From assembly GCF_008386495.1 (NCBI RefSeq), contig NZ_VTHJ01000008.1, forward strand, positions 1-64,000: DNA of 64,000 nt. The letters are read 5' to 3'. Positions 8,546-17,120 of the stretch are shown one piece after another (position 1 is the stretch's first letter; each line of letters begins with the position of its first letter). A program made the position numbers and the translations under genes. Source of the DNA: Streptomyces tailanensis. Lineage in GTDB: Bacteria > Actinomycetota > Actinomycetes > Streptomycetales > Streptomycetaceae. The notes under the pieces are model-generated. The model made no database searches and was not told the DNA's origin. It saw only the letters and a program-made list of their open reading frames with translations.

Positions 8546-10029
8546 GACTCCGCCACATCATCGCCGCCACCGCCCTGCTGGGACTGCTCGGCGTCCCCGC
8601 ACACGCCGACGACGCCAAGCTCTCTGCTGGGAGTGCCGTGATGGGCCGTCCATCGTCTGCGACACCGTCGTGGCTGGTCGCTCCGCTCTCGGCTTCGCTC
8701 GAGCGGGGAGACCCCCATCGCGACGGAGCCGCATATCGACACAGCCCCGCGCCCCTTCAGGACGCTGCCGGACCGCAGCGGACTTCGCCCGACCCGCTCA
8801 GCGACATCGGCCGCGACACCCTGCCCGCGAACGACGGCTGGGCGGCGGCCGACGGCGGTACCACCGGCGGTGCGGCGGCCGACGACGCGCACGTGTACAC
8901 GGTCACCGACCGCGCCGGACTCGTCCGCGCTCTCGACGGCGGCAGCGAGACCCCGAAGATCATCAAGATCGCCGGGACGATCGACGCCAACACCGACGAC
9001 GACGGCGACCGCCTCACCTGCGCCGACTACGCGACCGATGGATACAGCCTCAAGAAGTACCTGGCCGCGTACGACCCCCGCACCTGGGGAACCGCCAAGC
9101 CCAGCGGCCCGCAGGAGGAGGCCCGCAAGGCGTCGGCGGCCAGGCAGGCCGAGCGCGTCCAGCTGACCGTCGGCTCCAACACCACCATCGTCGGAATCAG
9201 TGACTCCAAGAACACAGCCGTCCTCAAGGGCGCCAGCCTCCAGCTCAAGGGCGCGAACAACGTCATCGTCCGCAACCTCGAACTTCGCGACGCCTACGAC
9301 TGCTTCCCCGTCTGGCAGCCCAACACCGGCGGCCTCGGCGACTGGAAGACGGCGTACGACAACATCTGGCTGCGCGGCGCCACCCATGTGTGGATCGACC
9401 ATGTGACCGTCAGCGACAAGGGCCACCCGGACGAGAAGGAACCCACCTACTTCGCCCGCAACTACCTCCGCCACGACGGCCTGCTGGACATCACCAACGC
9501 CTCCGACCTGATCACCGTCTCCTGGAGCCGGTTCGCCGACCACGACAAGGCGATGCTCATCGGCAACGGCGACACGGCGACGGGCGATCGCGGCCGGCTC
9601 CGGGTCACCCTGCACCACAACGAGTTCGAGTCCGTCGTCCAGCGCGCGCCCCGCGTCCGCTTCGGACAGGTGCACCTCTACAACAACCGGTACGTCGTCC
9701 CGGCCGACACCCACGACTACCGCTACTCCATCGGCGTCTCCACCGAGTCCGGTGTCTACGCCGAGAACAACGCCTTCCACACCCCCGGCCACATCGAGGT
9801 CGCCGACCTGGTCAAGAGCTGGAACGGCACCACCTTCCACCAGACCGGAACCCTCTTCAACGGCTTCCCGGTCGACTTGCTCGCGATCTACAACGCCTAC
9901 AACTCCGGCAGCGAACGTGATCTCACGGCCGACGTCGGCTGGACACCTACCCTGCACGGAAAGATCGACAGCGCCAAAGCGGCCGACCGAGAGGTGGCAC
10001 GCGGCGCGGGCGCAGGGAGGATCCCATGA
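8542..10029 (+). CDS. secreted pectate lyase, PL1 family, with a repeat-derived insertion after the signal peptide
   Basis: A 495-residue PL1 right-handed beta-helix enzyme cleaving polygalacturonate by Ca2+-dependent beta-elimination. Residues 1-22 are a signal peptide ending PAHA. Family motifs are HVWIDHVTVSD, YLRHDGLLDITNASDLITVS, HDKAMLIGNGD, and QRAPRVRFGQVHLYNN, which contains the catalytic RxPxxR. Residues about 27-83 match no lyase domain: their DNA is a mosaic of Streptomyces intergenic repeats in frame (see the repeat entry). The mature enzyme starts near residue 85 at DIGRDTLPANDGW. Starts and stops overlap by ATGA at both ends of the gene, so it is inside the ABC-oxidoreductase operon. 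Confidence 0.92.
   Translation: MRLRHIIAATALLGLLGVPAHADDAKLSAGSAVMGRPSSATPSWLVAPLSASLERGDPHRDGAAYRHSPAPLQDAAGPQRTSPDPLSDIGRDTLPANDGWAAADGGTTGGAAADDAHVYTVTDRAGLVRALDGGSETPKIIKIAGTIDANTDDDGDRLTCADYATDGYSLKKYLAAYDPRTWGTAKPSGPQEEARKASAARQAERVQLTVGSNTTIVGISDSKNTAVLKGASLQLKGANNVIVRNLELRDAYDCFPVWQPNTGGLGDWKTAYDNIWLRGATHVWIDHVTVSDKGHPDEKEPTYFARNYLRHDGLLDITNASDLITVSWSRFADHDKAMLIGNGDTATGDRGRLRVTLHHNEFESVVQRAPRVRFGQVHLYNNRYVVPADTHDYRYSIGVSTESGVYAENNAFHTPGHIEVADLVKSWNGTTFHQTGTLFNGFPVDLLAIYNAYNSGSERDLTADVGWTPTLHGKIDSAKAADREVARGAGAGRIP
8630..8765. repeat. mosaic intergenic repeat inserted in frame within a pectate lyase gene
   Basis: GTGGCTGGTCGC (8670-8681) matches the repeat at 28660. CTCTCGGCTTCGCTCGAGCG (8686-8705) with GACCCCCATCG after it matches the inverted copy at 42641-42680. 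AGCCGCATATCGACACAGCC (8728-8747) followed by CCGCGCCCCTTCAGG matches copies at 17024 and, inverted, at 42500-42540. Together they add about 57 codons without breaking the frame. Confidence 0.75.
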
Positions 10030-11183
10030 GCACTGCCGTACCCATCGTCCTGGCGGGCGCGCGCGGCCACGGCCGCTGGCACCTGGACAACATCCGCAGG
10101 CTCCAGGACAAGGGGATCGTCCGCCTGGCGGGCATCTGCGAGCTGACCCCCCTGACGAAAGCGGAGCTCCCGGAATGCCTGGGCACCCCTGAGCAGTCCG
10201 CCGACTTCGGCGCCCTCCTCGACTCGACCGGCGCCCGGATCGCGGTGATCTGCACGCCGATCCCGACCCACACCGACCTGGCCCTGACGGCCGCGCGGCG
10301 TGGCGTGCACATCCTGCTGGAGAAGCCGCCGGCTCCCTCGTACGCCGAGTTCCGGCGCATGGCCGACGGGGTCGCCGAGGCCGGGGTCGTCTGCCAGATC
10401 GGCTTCCAGTCGCTGGGCTCGCACGCCGTGCCGGCGATCCGGACGCTGATGGCCGAGGGTGTCATCGGCGAGGTGGTCGGGATCGGCGGGGCCGGTGCCT
10501 GGGCGCGGGCCGAGGCCTACTACCGGCGGGCGCCCTGGTCGGGCAAGCGGCGCCTGAACGGCGTCGACGTGATCGACGGGGCGCTGACCAACCCGCTCGC
10601 GCACGCCGTCGCCACCGCCCTCGCCCTGGGCGACACCGTGCGCGCCGAGGACGTCACCGCCATCGAGACCGAGCTGCTGCACGCCAACGACATCGAGTCC
10701 GACGACACCTCCTGCGTCCGCGTCACCACCGCGCAGGGCCGCCCGGTCGTCGTCGCCGCGACGCTCTGCGCCGAGGACCCCGACGACCCGTACGTCGTCG
10801 TCCACGGCGAACGCGGGCGGATCACCTTCTGGTACAAGCAGGACCGCGTCCTGCTCCAGCGCGCGGACCATGGCCCCGAGGAGTTCGAGCACGGCCGCAC
10901 CGACCTGCTCGAGAACCTGGTCGACCACCTCACCGACGGCACCGACCTGCTGGTCCCCCCGGACACGACCGGCGCCTTCATGAAGGTCGTCGAGGCCATC
11001 CGGCTGGCCCCCGACCCGGCCCCGCTGCCCGAGCAGGCCTGGCAGCTGCTCCCCGACGAGCAGCGCCGGGTCGTCCCCGGCATCGACGGCCTGGTCGCGG
11101 CCGCCGCCGACACCCTCGCCCTCTACTCCGAGCTGGGCGCCCCCTGGGCTCTCCCGGCGAGAACGAAAGAGGTGAGCACCTGA
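10026..11183 (+). CDS. Gfo/Idh/MocA family oxidoreductase
   Basis: A 385-residue NAD(P)-dependent sugar or polyol dehydrogenase-type protein without a signal peptide. The Rossmann N-terminus is VLAGARGHGRWHLDNI, and the family signature EKPPAPSYAEF carries the conserved lysine near residue 100. The C-terminal alpha/beta domain includes the active-site region NGVDVIDGALTNPLAHAV. It starts ATGA on the pectate lyase stop and shares a base with the start of the next gene. It likely acts on a pectin-derived sugar in the cytoplasm. It could also supply the sugar oxidation missing from a non-phosphorylative pentose route, but that is speculation. Confidence 0.85.
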   Translation: MSTAVPIVLAGARGHGRWHLDNIRRLQDKGIVRLAGICELTPLTKAELPECLGTPEQSADFGALLDSTGARIAVICTPIPTHTDLALTAARRGVHILLEKPPAPSYAEFRRMADGVAEAGVVCQIGFQSLGSHAVPAIRTLMAEGVIGEVVGIGGAGAWARAEAYYRRAPWSGKRRLNGVDVIDGALTNPLAHAVATALALGDTVRAEDVTAIETELLHANDIESDDTSCVRVTTAQGRPVVVAATLCAEDPDDPYVVVHGERGRITFWYKQDRVLLQRADHGPEEFEHGRTDLLENLVDHLTDGTDLLVPPDTTGAFMKVVEAIRLAPDPAPLPEQAWQLLPDEQRRVVPGIDGLVAAAADTLALYSELGAPWALPARTKEVST

Positions 11184-12028
11184 TGACCCCCCACGACACC
11201 GCGGTGCTGCGCGTCGCGGGCCGCCCCGTCGGCCGGTACGTCACCCGGCCCGAACTGCCGGCCCGGCTCTCCCCACGCCCGTACCTGCACCCCGTCACCA
11301 CCCTGGCCGGTACGGCGGTCACCGAGCTCAGCCCCGCCGACCACACACACCACCTCGGCGTCGGTGTCGCCGTTCCCGACGTCGAGGGGCACAACTTCTG
11401 GGGCGGACGCACCTTCGTCCGCGACCAGGGCCCGACCGAGCTGGACAACCACGGCGTCCAGCGGCACACCGGCTTCCAGCTGCGCGACCCCGACGGCTTC
11501 GTGGAGGAACTGCGCTGGGTCGCCTCGGGAGCCGAGCTGCTGCGCGAACGCCGTACGGTCGCGACCACCGAACTCACCGACACGGCGTGGGCGTTGGACT
11601 TCACCTTCTCGCTGACCAACGTCACGTCCGACCCGCTGTCGATCGGCAGCCCCGCCACCAACGGACGCCCCGGCGCCGCCTACGGCGGCTTCTTCTGGCG
11701 GGCCCGGAAGGAGGACTCGGAGCCGGACGTCTTCACACCGGACACCGAGGGCGAGGAAGCCGTCCACGGCAACCGCGCCGACTGGCTGGCCCTCGTCGGC
11801 ACCGGCTGGACGCTGGTCTTCGCCGGGGCGACGGACCGGACCCGCCGGGACCCGTGGTTCGTACGCACCGCCGAGTACCCGGGCGTCGGCTCGTCCCTCG
11901 CCCACGGCGAGCGGGTGCCGATCGAGCCGGGCGACACCGTCGTACGACGTGTCGTCACCGTCGTCGCCGACGGCCGCCTCGACCGCGACGCGGCGGGCGC
12001 CCTGGTCCGCAAGGCGGTGAGCCCATGA
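11183..12028 (+). CDS. PmoA-like protein (DUF6807 family)
   Basis: A 281-residue cytoplasmic protein with the DUF6807 layout. LSPRPYLHPVTTLAGTAVTE is followed by DHTHHLGVGVAVPDVEGHNF and WGGRTFVRD, and later by GGFFWRARK. These proteins are often labelled PmoA because of a weak link to methane oxygenase subunits, but they usually sit beside Gfo/Idh oxidoreductases in sugar-utilisation operons, as here. The conserved histidines suggest metal or sugar binding. ATG 11183 shares its first base with the preceding TGA, and the next gene overlaps by ATGA. No reaction is assigned. Confidence 0.8.
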   Translation: MTPHDTAVLRVAGRPVGRYVTRPELPARLSPRPYLHPVTTLAGTAVTELSPADHTHHLGVGVAVPDVEGHNFWGGRTFVRDQGPTELDNHGVQRHTGFQLRDPDGFVEELRWVASGAELLRERRTVATTELTDTAWALDFTFSLTNVTSDPLSIGSPATNGRPGAAYGGFFWRARKEDSEPDVFTPDTEGEEAVHGNRADWLALVGTGWTLVFAGATDRTRRDPWFVRTAEYPGVGSSLAHGERVPIEPGDTVVRRVVTVVADGRLDRDAAGALVRKAVSP

Positions 12029-13533
12029 CCACCGGGACCTACACCAACCCGATCCTCGACGCCGACTGGTCCGACCCGGACGTCGTCCGCGTCGGCGACG
12101 ACTTCTACCTGACCGCCTCCAGCTTTGGCCGCGCCCCCGGGCTTCCCCTGCTGCACTCCCGGGATCTGGTCAACTGGACCCTGGTCGGCCACGCCGTCGA
12201 ACGCCTGGAACCAGCGGAGGAGTTCGCCGCGCCCCGGCACGACTGCGGCGTCTGGGCACCCTCCCTCAGGCATCACGACGACCGTTTCTGGATCTTCTGG
12301 GGCGACCCCGACCAGGGCATCTTCCAGGTCAACGCCCCCGAGATCCGCGGCCCTTGGACCAAGCCGCACCTGGTGAAGGAGGGCAAGGGCCTGATCGACC
12401 CCTGCCCCCTCTGGGACGACGAGACCGGCGAGGCCTACCTCGTGCACGCCTGGGCCAAGTCCCGCTCCGGGGTCAAGAACCGCCTCACCGGCCACCGAAT
12501 GCACCCCGACGGCACCGGACTCCTCGACGAGGGCAAGCTGATCGTCGACGGCGACCGGATCCCGGGATGGTTCACGCTCGAAGGCCCCAAGCTCTACCGG
12601 CACGACGGCTGGTTCTGGATCCTCGCGCCCGCCGGGAGCGTGGAGACCGGCTGGCAGGGCGCCTTCCGCTCGCGCGAGTTCTTCGGGCCGTACGAGGAGA
12701 AGATCGTCCTCGAACAGCAGGACACCGACGTCAACGGCCCGCACCAGGGCGGCTGGGTGCGCACCCCGTCCGGTGAGGACTGGTTCCTGCACTTCCAGCA
12801 GCGGGGCGCGTACGGCAGGGTCGTCCACCTCCAGCCGATGCGCTGGGGCTCCGACGGCTGGCCGGTGCTCGGGGACGACGGCGCCCCCGTCGCCGTACAC
12901 GCCAGACCCGACCTGCCGCCACAGCCGGCCGCCGCGCCCGCCACCGACGACGACTTCCCCGGCGGACGGTTCGGCCGCCAGTGGCAGTGGACGGCCAACC
13001 CGCAGGACGGCTGGGCCACCCAGCACTCCGGGGACGGCCTGCGGCTGACCTGCGTCCGCTCGGCCGACGCGCACGACCTGCGCAGACTGCCGAACGTCCT
13101 CACCCAGCGGCTGCCGGGCACACCGTGCGCGGTCGAGGTCGAGCTGCGACTCGACAGTGACGAGCCGGGGGCGCGGGCCGGGCTCGCGGTGCTCGGGGAC
13201 GCCTTCAGCTGGATCGGGCTCCAGCGGGGCGCGGACGGGGCGGTGCATGTCGTGCACCGGTTCGCGGAGGCGGTCGCGGAGCAGGAGCGGGACGCCGATC
13301 ATCCGAGGCTCGCGCCCGAGGGGTGGGTACGGCTGCGGATCGAGATCGGGGCCGGGGCGCGGTGCCGGTTCTTCTACGACGTCGGTGACGGCCCGCGGTC
13401 GTCGGGTCCCGTCTTCGCCGCCACCCCGTGGCGCTGGGTCGGCGCCTTACTGGGGTTGTTCGGTCTCGCTCCCGCCGGTCAGGGACACGCCGGCGCGGGG
13501 ACGTTCACGCAGTTCAGGATCAACGCCTTGTAA
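12025..13533 (+). CDS. intracellular glycoside hydrolase family 43 enzyme
   Basis: A 502-residue GH43 five-bladed propeller followed by a beta-sandwich domain of the DUF1349/laminin-like type (from about residue 315, DDDFPGGRFGRQWQW). The catalytic base is expected at Asp17 in ADWSDPDVV, the pKa modulator in KGLIDPCPLWDD and the acid in FTLEGPKLYR. There is no signal peptide, so it probably trims imported xylo- or arabino-oligosaccharides in the cytoplasm. It overlaps the preceding gene by ATGA and ends the coupled run. Beta-xylosidase and alpha-L-arabinofuranosidase are both possible. Confidence 0.86.
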   Translation: MTTGTYTNPILDADWSDPDVVRVGDDFYLTASSFGRAPGLPLLHSRDLVNWTLVGHAVERLEPAEEFAAPRHDCGVWAPSLRHHDDRFWIFWGDPDQGIFQVNAPEIRGPWTKPHLVKEGKGLIDPCPLWDDETGEAYLVHAWAKSRSGVKNRLTGHRMHPDGTGLLDEGKLIVDGDRIPGWFTLEGPKLYRHDGWFWILAPAGSVETGWQGAFRSREFFGPYEEKIVLEQQDTDVNGPHQGGWVRTPSGEDWFLHFQQRGAYGRVVHLQPMRWGSDGWPVLGDDGAPVAVHARPDLPPQPAAAPATDDDFPGGRFGRQWQWTANPQDGWATQHSGDGLRLTCVRSADAHDLRRLPNVLTQRLPGTPCAVEVELRLDSDEPGARAGLAVLGDAFSWIGLQRGADGAVHVVHRFAEAVAEQERDADHPRLAPEGWVRLRIEIGAGARCRFFYDVGDGPRSSGPVFAATPWRWVGALLGLFGLAPAGQGHAGAGTFTQFRINAL

Positions 13534-13567
13534 CTCACCCCCCTTGTACAGCTGTTTAGGAGCCGCA

Positions 13568-15553
13568 ATGACGCACCTCCAAAGCAAGCGCTTGCCGGGA
13601 GCCGGCAGAACCCTGGCCACCGTCATGGGCCTGGTGGCAGCCCTGGGCCTCGGGGCGATCGGGGAGGCGAAAGCCGCCCCTGCCGCCTCGGACACCACAA
13701 CGTCGGCCGCCCGCTGGACCGACCGGCCCCACGGTTTCGCCTCCGTCGCCGGCGGCACCACCGGCGGGGCGGGAGGCAAGGTCGTCACGGTCACCGACCA
13801 GGCCTCGCTCGTGAAGTACGCGGCGGCGGAAGAGCCATACATCATCCGGGTGTCGGGGTCCATCGACGTCGAACCCTTCGGCTCGAACATCGTCGTCGGG
13901 TCGGACAAGACCATCGTCGGCGTCGGCGACACCGGCGAGATCGTCCACGGCGAGCTGCATCTCAACCCCGGCACGAGCAACGTCATCATCCGCAACCTGA
14001 CGATCCGCGACTCCTACGTCGAAGGCGACTGGGACGGCAAGACCACCGACTTCGACGCGATTCAGATGGACACCGTCGACCACGTCTGGATCGATCACAA
14101 CCGCTTCACGCACATGGGTGACGGGCTGCTCGACATCCGCAAGGACAGCCAGTACGTCACCGTCTCCTACAACCAGTTCACGAACCACAACAAGGCGTTC
14201 GGGATCGGCTGGACCACCAACGCCAAGACACAGATCACCATTGACCACAACTGGTTCACCGGCACGAAACAGCGCAATCCCTCCGCCGACAACTGCGCCT
14301 ACGCGCACCTGTACAACAACTACTTCACGGAGCAGGTGCGCGACGGCGACCCGGTGTGGACGTACGGCAGCTGGGCGCGCGGCCGGACCAAGATGGTCCT
14401 GGAGAACAGCTATTACGACGGCGTCCAGCACCCCTACCAGGCGGACGCGACGGCCGAGTTGGTCGAGCGCGGGTCGATCCTGAGGAACACCACCGGGCGG
14501 CACGACGAATGGGGTGACGCCTTCGATCCGCGGGAGTTCTACGGGTACCGGCTGGACCCGGCCGCCGCCGTCCCGGCGCTGGTGACGCAGTTCTCCGGGC
14601 CGCAGACACGGATCGGTGACTCCGTGACGCTGCACGTCCCGGGCGACTACCCGACCGTGCAGGCCGCCGTGGACGCCGTGCCGAGCGGGAACGCGAGCAC
14701 GGTGACGATCGCGGTCGCGCCGGGCACGTACCGGGCGAAGGTGCACATCCCCTCGAACAAGCCGAACATCGTGCTGCAGGGGACTGGACAAGATCGGTCC
14801 GACACCGTCATCGTCTACGACACGCCTGCCGAGTACGGCGGTTCCACCGGAAGCGCCACCGTGCGGATCGACGCCAACGACGTCACCGCGCGCAACCTCA
14901 CCTTCAGCAACGACTTCGACGAGGCCGCGCACGAGCTCAGGGGCGAGCAGGCGCTGGCGATGAAGACGAACGGTGACCGGATCGTTTTCGAGAACACCGC
15001 CTTCCTGGGCAACCAGGACACCCTGATGACCAACAGCCCCAGGCTGAACACCGTCAGCCGGGTCTACATCCGCGACTCGTACATCGAGGGCGATGTCGAC
15101 TTCATCTACGGACGCGCGACCACCGTCATCGAGCGCTCCGTGATCCGGGCGCTCAACCGCGGCTCAACCACCAACAACGGCTGGATCACCGCCGCCTCGA
15201 CCTGGACGGGGAATCCGTACGGCTTCCTGATCACGCGGTCGGAGATCGTCAGTGACGCGCCCGACGGGAGCTTCCACCTCGGGCGGCCCTGGCACCCGGG
15301 CGGTGAACCGGAGGCCGTCGCGCAGGTGCTGATCCGGGAGACCGAACTGCCGGCGGCGATCAAGTCCTCCCCCTGGACCGACATGAGCGGGTTCTCGTGG
15401 AAGGACGCGCGGTTCACCGAGTACCAGAACTACGGACCGGGAGCTGCTGTCACCGCGGACCGGCCGCAAATGAGCGACGAGGACGCCCGAAGCCACACCG
15501 TCGCCGACTACCTCAAGGGCACTGACGGCTGGATGCCGTACGCCCGTCACTGA
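13568..15553 (+). CDS. secreted pectate lyase (PL1) - pectinesterase (CE8) fusion
   Basis: A 661-residue bifunctional enzyme with a signal peptide ending GEAKAAP. Residues about 50-345 are PL1: HVWIDHNRFTHMGDGLLDI, NHNKAFGIGWT and TKQRNPSADN, where the first arginine of RxPxxR is kept but the second is not. Residues about 355-655 are CE8: GEQALAMKTNGDR, FLGNQDTLMT, YIEGDVDFIYGRA (catalytic aspartates) and HLGRPWHPGG. The esterase removes methyl groups and the lyase cuts the product, so fusion couples both steps. AGGAG precedes ATG 13568; the long upstream open frame is read-through of GH43 sequence. A LacI-type palindrome covers codons 6-10. Confidence 0.93.
   Translation: MTHLQSKRLPGAGRTLATVMGLVAALGLGAIGEAKAAPAASDTTTSAARWTDRPHGFASVAGGTTGGAGGKVVTVTDQASLVKYAAAEEPYIIRVSGSIDVEPFGSNIVVGSDKTIVGVGDTGEIVHGELHLNPGTSNVIIRNLTIRDSYVEGDWDGKTTDFDAIQMDTVDHVWIDHNRFTHMGDGLLDIRKDSQYVTVSYNQFTNHNKAFGIGWTTNAKTQITIDHNWFTGTKQRNPSADNCAYAHLYNNYFTEQVRDGDPVWTYGSWARGRTKMVLENSYYDGVQHPYQADATAELVERGSILRNTTGRHDEWGDAFDPREFYGYRLDPAAAVPALVTQFSGPQTRIGDSVTLHVPGDYPTVQAAVDAVPSGNASTVTIAVAPGTYRAKVHIPSNKPNIVLQGTGQDRSDTVIVYDTPAEYGGSTGSATVRIDANDVTARNLTFSNDFDEAAHELRGEQALAMKTNGDRIVFENTAFLGNQDTLMTNSPRLNTVSRVYIRDSYIEGDVDFIYGRATTVIERSVIRALNRGSTTNNGWITAASTWTGNPYGFLITRSEIVSDAPDGSFHLGRPWHPGGEPEAVAQVLIRETELPAAIKSSPWTDMSGFSWKDARFTEYQNYGPGAAVTADRPQMSDEDARSHTVADYLKGTDGWMPYARH
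13584..13595 (+). promoter_or_regulatory. perfect AAGCGCTT palindrome at the start of the PL1-CE8 gene
   Basis: GCAAGCGCTTGC is a perfect 12-base palindrome with the same AAGCGCTT core as the site at 6626. It lies within the first codons of the fusion gene, where a bound LacI-family repressor could block elongation. Chance in GC-rich coding DNA cannot be excluded. Confidence 0.4.
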
Positions 15554-15601
15554 CCCCCACAACTTCACATCTCTGTTTGATCCAGAAGAAGAGAGCCGAC
15601 C

Positions 15602-16957
15602 ATGAAGATCAACAATCGCAGGAGCAGCACAGGCGGGCGCCGCATGTCGGCCGCCGTCGCCCTGAGCGCCGTGCTCGCCCTGACCGCCACCGCCTGTGGT
15701 GACAGCGGCACGAGCGGCGACACGGGCGACGAGGGCAGCGGCAAGGGAGAGATCGTCTTCTGGGACAACAACGGCGGTGTCCGCACCGACATCTGGAAGG
15801 AGATCATCGCCGACTTCAAGAAGGCGAACCCGGACATCAAGGTCGAGTACGTCGGGATCCCGTCCACCGACTACCAGTCCAAGGTGGACACCGCCATCCA
15901 GGGCGGCGGCCTGCCGGACGTCGGCGGCGTCGGCGCGGCGATGCTCGCCGGGTTCGCCGCGCAGAACGCGCTGGAGCCGCTGGACGACCGGTTCGCCAAG
16001 TCATCGCTGAACGGCAAGCTCAACGAGGACATGCTGACGTCGATGAAGGCCGCCGGCGGCGGTGACGACAAGCTGTACTCGGTTCCGACCTCCGCGAACA
16101 ACGGTGTCCTGTACTACCGCACCGACCTGTTCGACAAGGCGGGTCTGGACGAGCCCACCACCTGGGACAAGTTCTACGAGGCGGCCGAGAAGCTCACCAA
16201 CGCCAAGAAGAACGAGTTCGGTTACACCATCCGTGGTGGCGCCGGCTCCATCGCCCAGGCGCTGGACGCGATGTACGGACAGTCCGGCATCACGTCCTTC
16301 TGGGACTCCAGCGGTGAGAAGACGACCGTCAACGACCCGAAGAACGTCGAGGCGCTGGAGAAGTACGCGGCCCTCTACAAGAAGGTCACGCCGGCCGCCG
16401 ACCTCAACAACGACTTCACCAAGATGGTCGCGCAGTGGGACTCCGGCACGATCGGGATGCTGAACCACAACCTCGGCTCCTACCAGGACCACGTCAAGGC
16501 GCTCGGGGTCGAGAAGTTCCGCGGTATCCCGCAGCCCACGGGCCAGGGCGGCAAGCGGGTCCAGATCTCCAACCCGGTCGACGGCCTGGGCGTGTTCAAG
16601 AGCTCCAAGAACAAGGAGGCCGCCTGGAAGTTCATCGAGTTCGCCGTCTCGCACGAGTCGAACTCCAAGTGGAACGAGTCGGCCGGTGCCATCCCGTCCC
16701 ACACGGAGGCCGCTGAGGACGCCTGGATCTCCAAGGCCGAGCCGACCAAGCTGGCGGCGGAGGCGCTGAACGACGGGTCGACCACGATCGTGCAGCTGCC
16801 GTACTACCTGCCCGACTGGAACTCCATCTCCAAGGCCGACAACGAGCCGAACTTCCAGAAGGTGCTCAACGGGGACATGAGTGCCAAGGACTTCCTGGAC
16901 ACGATGGCCGAGCAGCTCAACGAGGCTCAGACCGAGTGGAATTCGCGTAACGGCTAA
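15602..16957 (+). CDS. sugar ABC transporter solute-binding lipoprotein
   Basis: A 451-residue cluster-1 (MalE-like) binding protein. The N-terminus has a basic region, a hydrophobic stretch and the lipobox ALTATAC with Cys32 as lipidation site, then a Ser/Gly/Asp linker. The mature fold begins GEIVFWDNNGGVRTDIWKEI. It should bind the sugar delivered to the permeases at 6702-8545; no second permease pair is present. It is separated from them by about 7 kb of enzyme genes, which is unusual for CUT1 operons. GAAGAAGAGAG precedes ATG 15602. Confidence 0.9.
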   Translation: MKINNRRSSTGGRRMSAAVALSAVLALTATACGDSGTSGDTGDEGSGKGEIVFWDNNGGVRTDIWKEIIADFKKANPDIKVEYVGIPSTDYQSKVDTAIQGGGLPDVGGVGAAMLAGFAAQNALEPLDDRFAKSSLNGKLNEDMLTSMKAAGGGDDKLYSVPTSANNGVLYYRTDLFDKAGLDEPTTWDKFYEAAEKLTNAKKNEFGYTIRGGAGSIAQALDAMYGQSGITSFWDSSGEKTTVNDPKNVEALEKYAALYKKVTPAADLNNDFTKMVAQWDSGTIGMLNHNLGSYQDHVKALGVEKFRGIPQPTGQGGKRVQISNPVDGLGVFKSSKNKEAAWKFIEFAVSHESNSKWNESAGAIPSHTEAAEDAWISKAEPTKLAAEALNDGSTTIVQLPYYLPDWNSISKADNEPNFQKVLNGDMSAKDFLDTMAEQLNEAQTEWNSRNG

Positions 16958-16999
16958 GAGCTCGGCCGCACCTGTGCGCGGCCGGCTGCGGGTTGTTCG

Positions 17000-17066
17000 T
17001 GGCCGGTCGCGCCCACGTGGCGGAGCCGCATCTTGAGCACAGCCCCGCGCCCCTGAGGGGCGCGCT
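17000..17066. repeat. Streptomyces-type intergenic repeat
   Basis: CGGAGCCGCATCTTGAGCAC followed by AGCCCCGCGCCCCTGAGGGG matches the element inside the lyase at 8724 and the inverted copy at 42500-42545. It sits between the binding-protein gene and the acetylesterase gene and contains a short CCCCTGAGGGG hairpin. Confidence 0.6.
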
Positions 17067-17120
17067 GCCACCCCCCACGTTTGAAAGGCACCACAACATC
17101 TCCAGAAAGGCACTCCCCCC

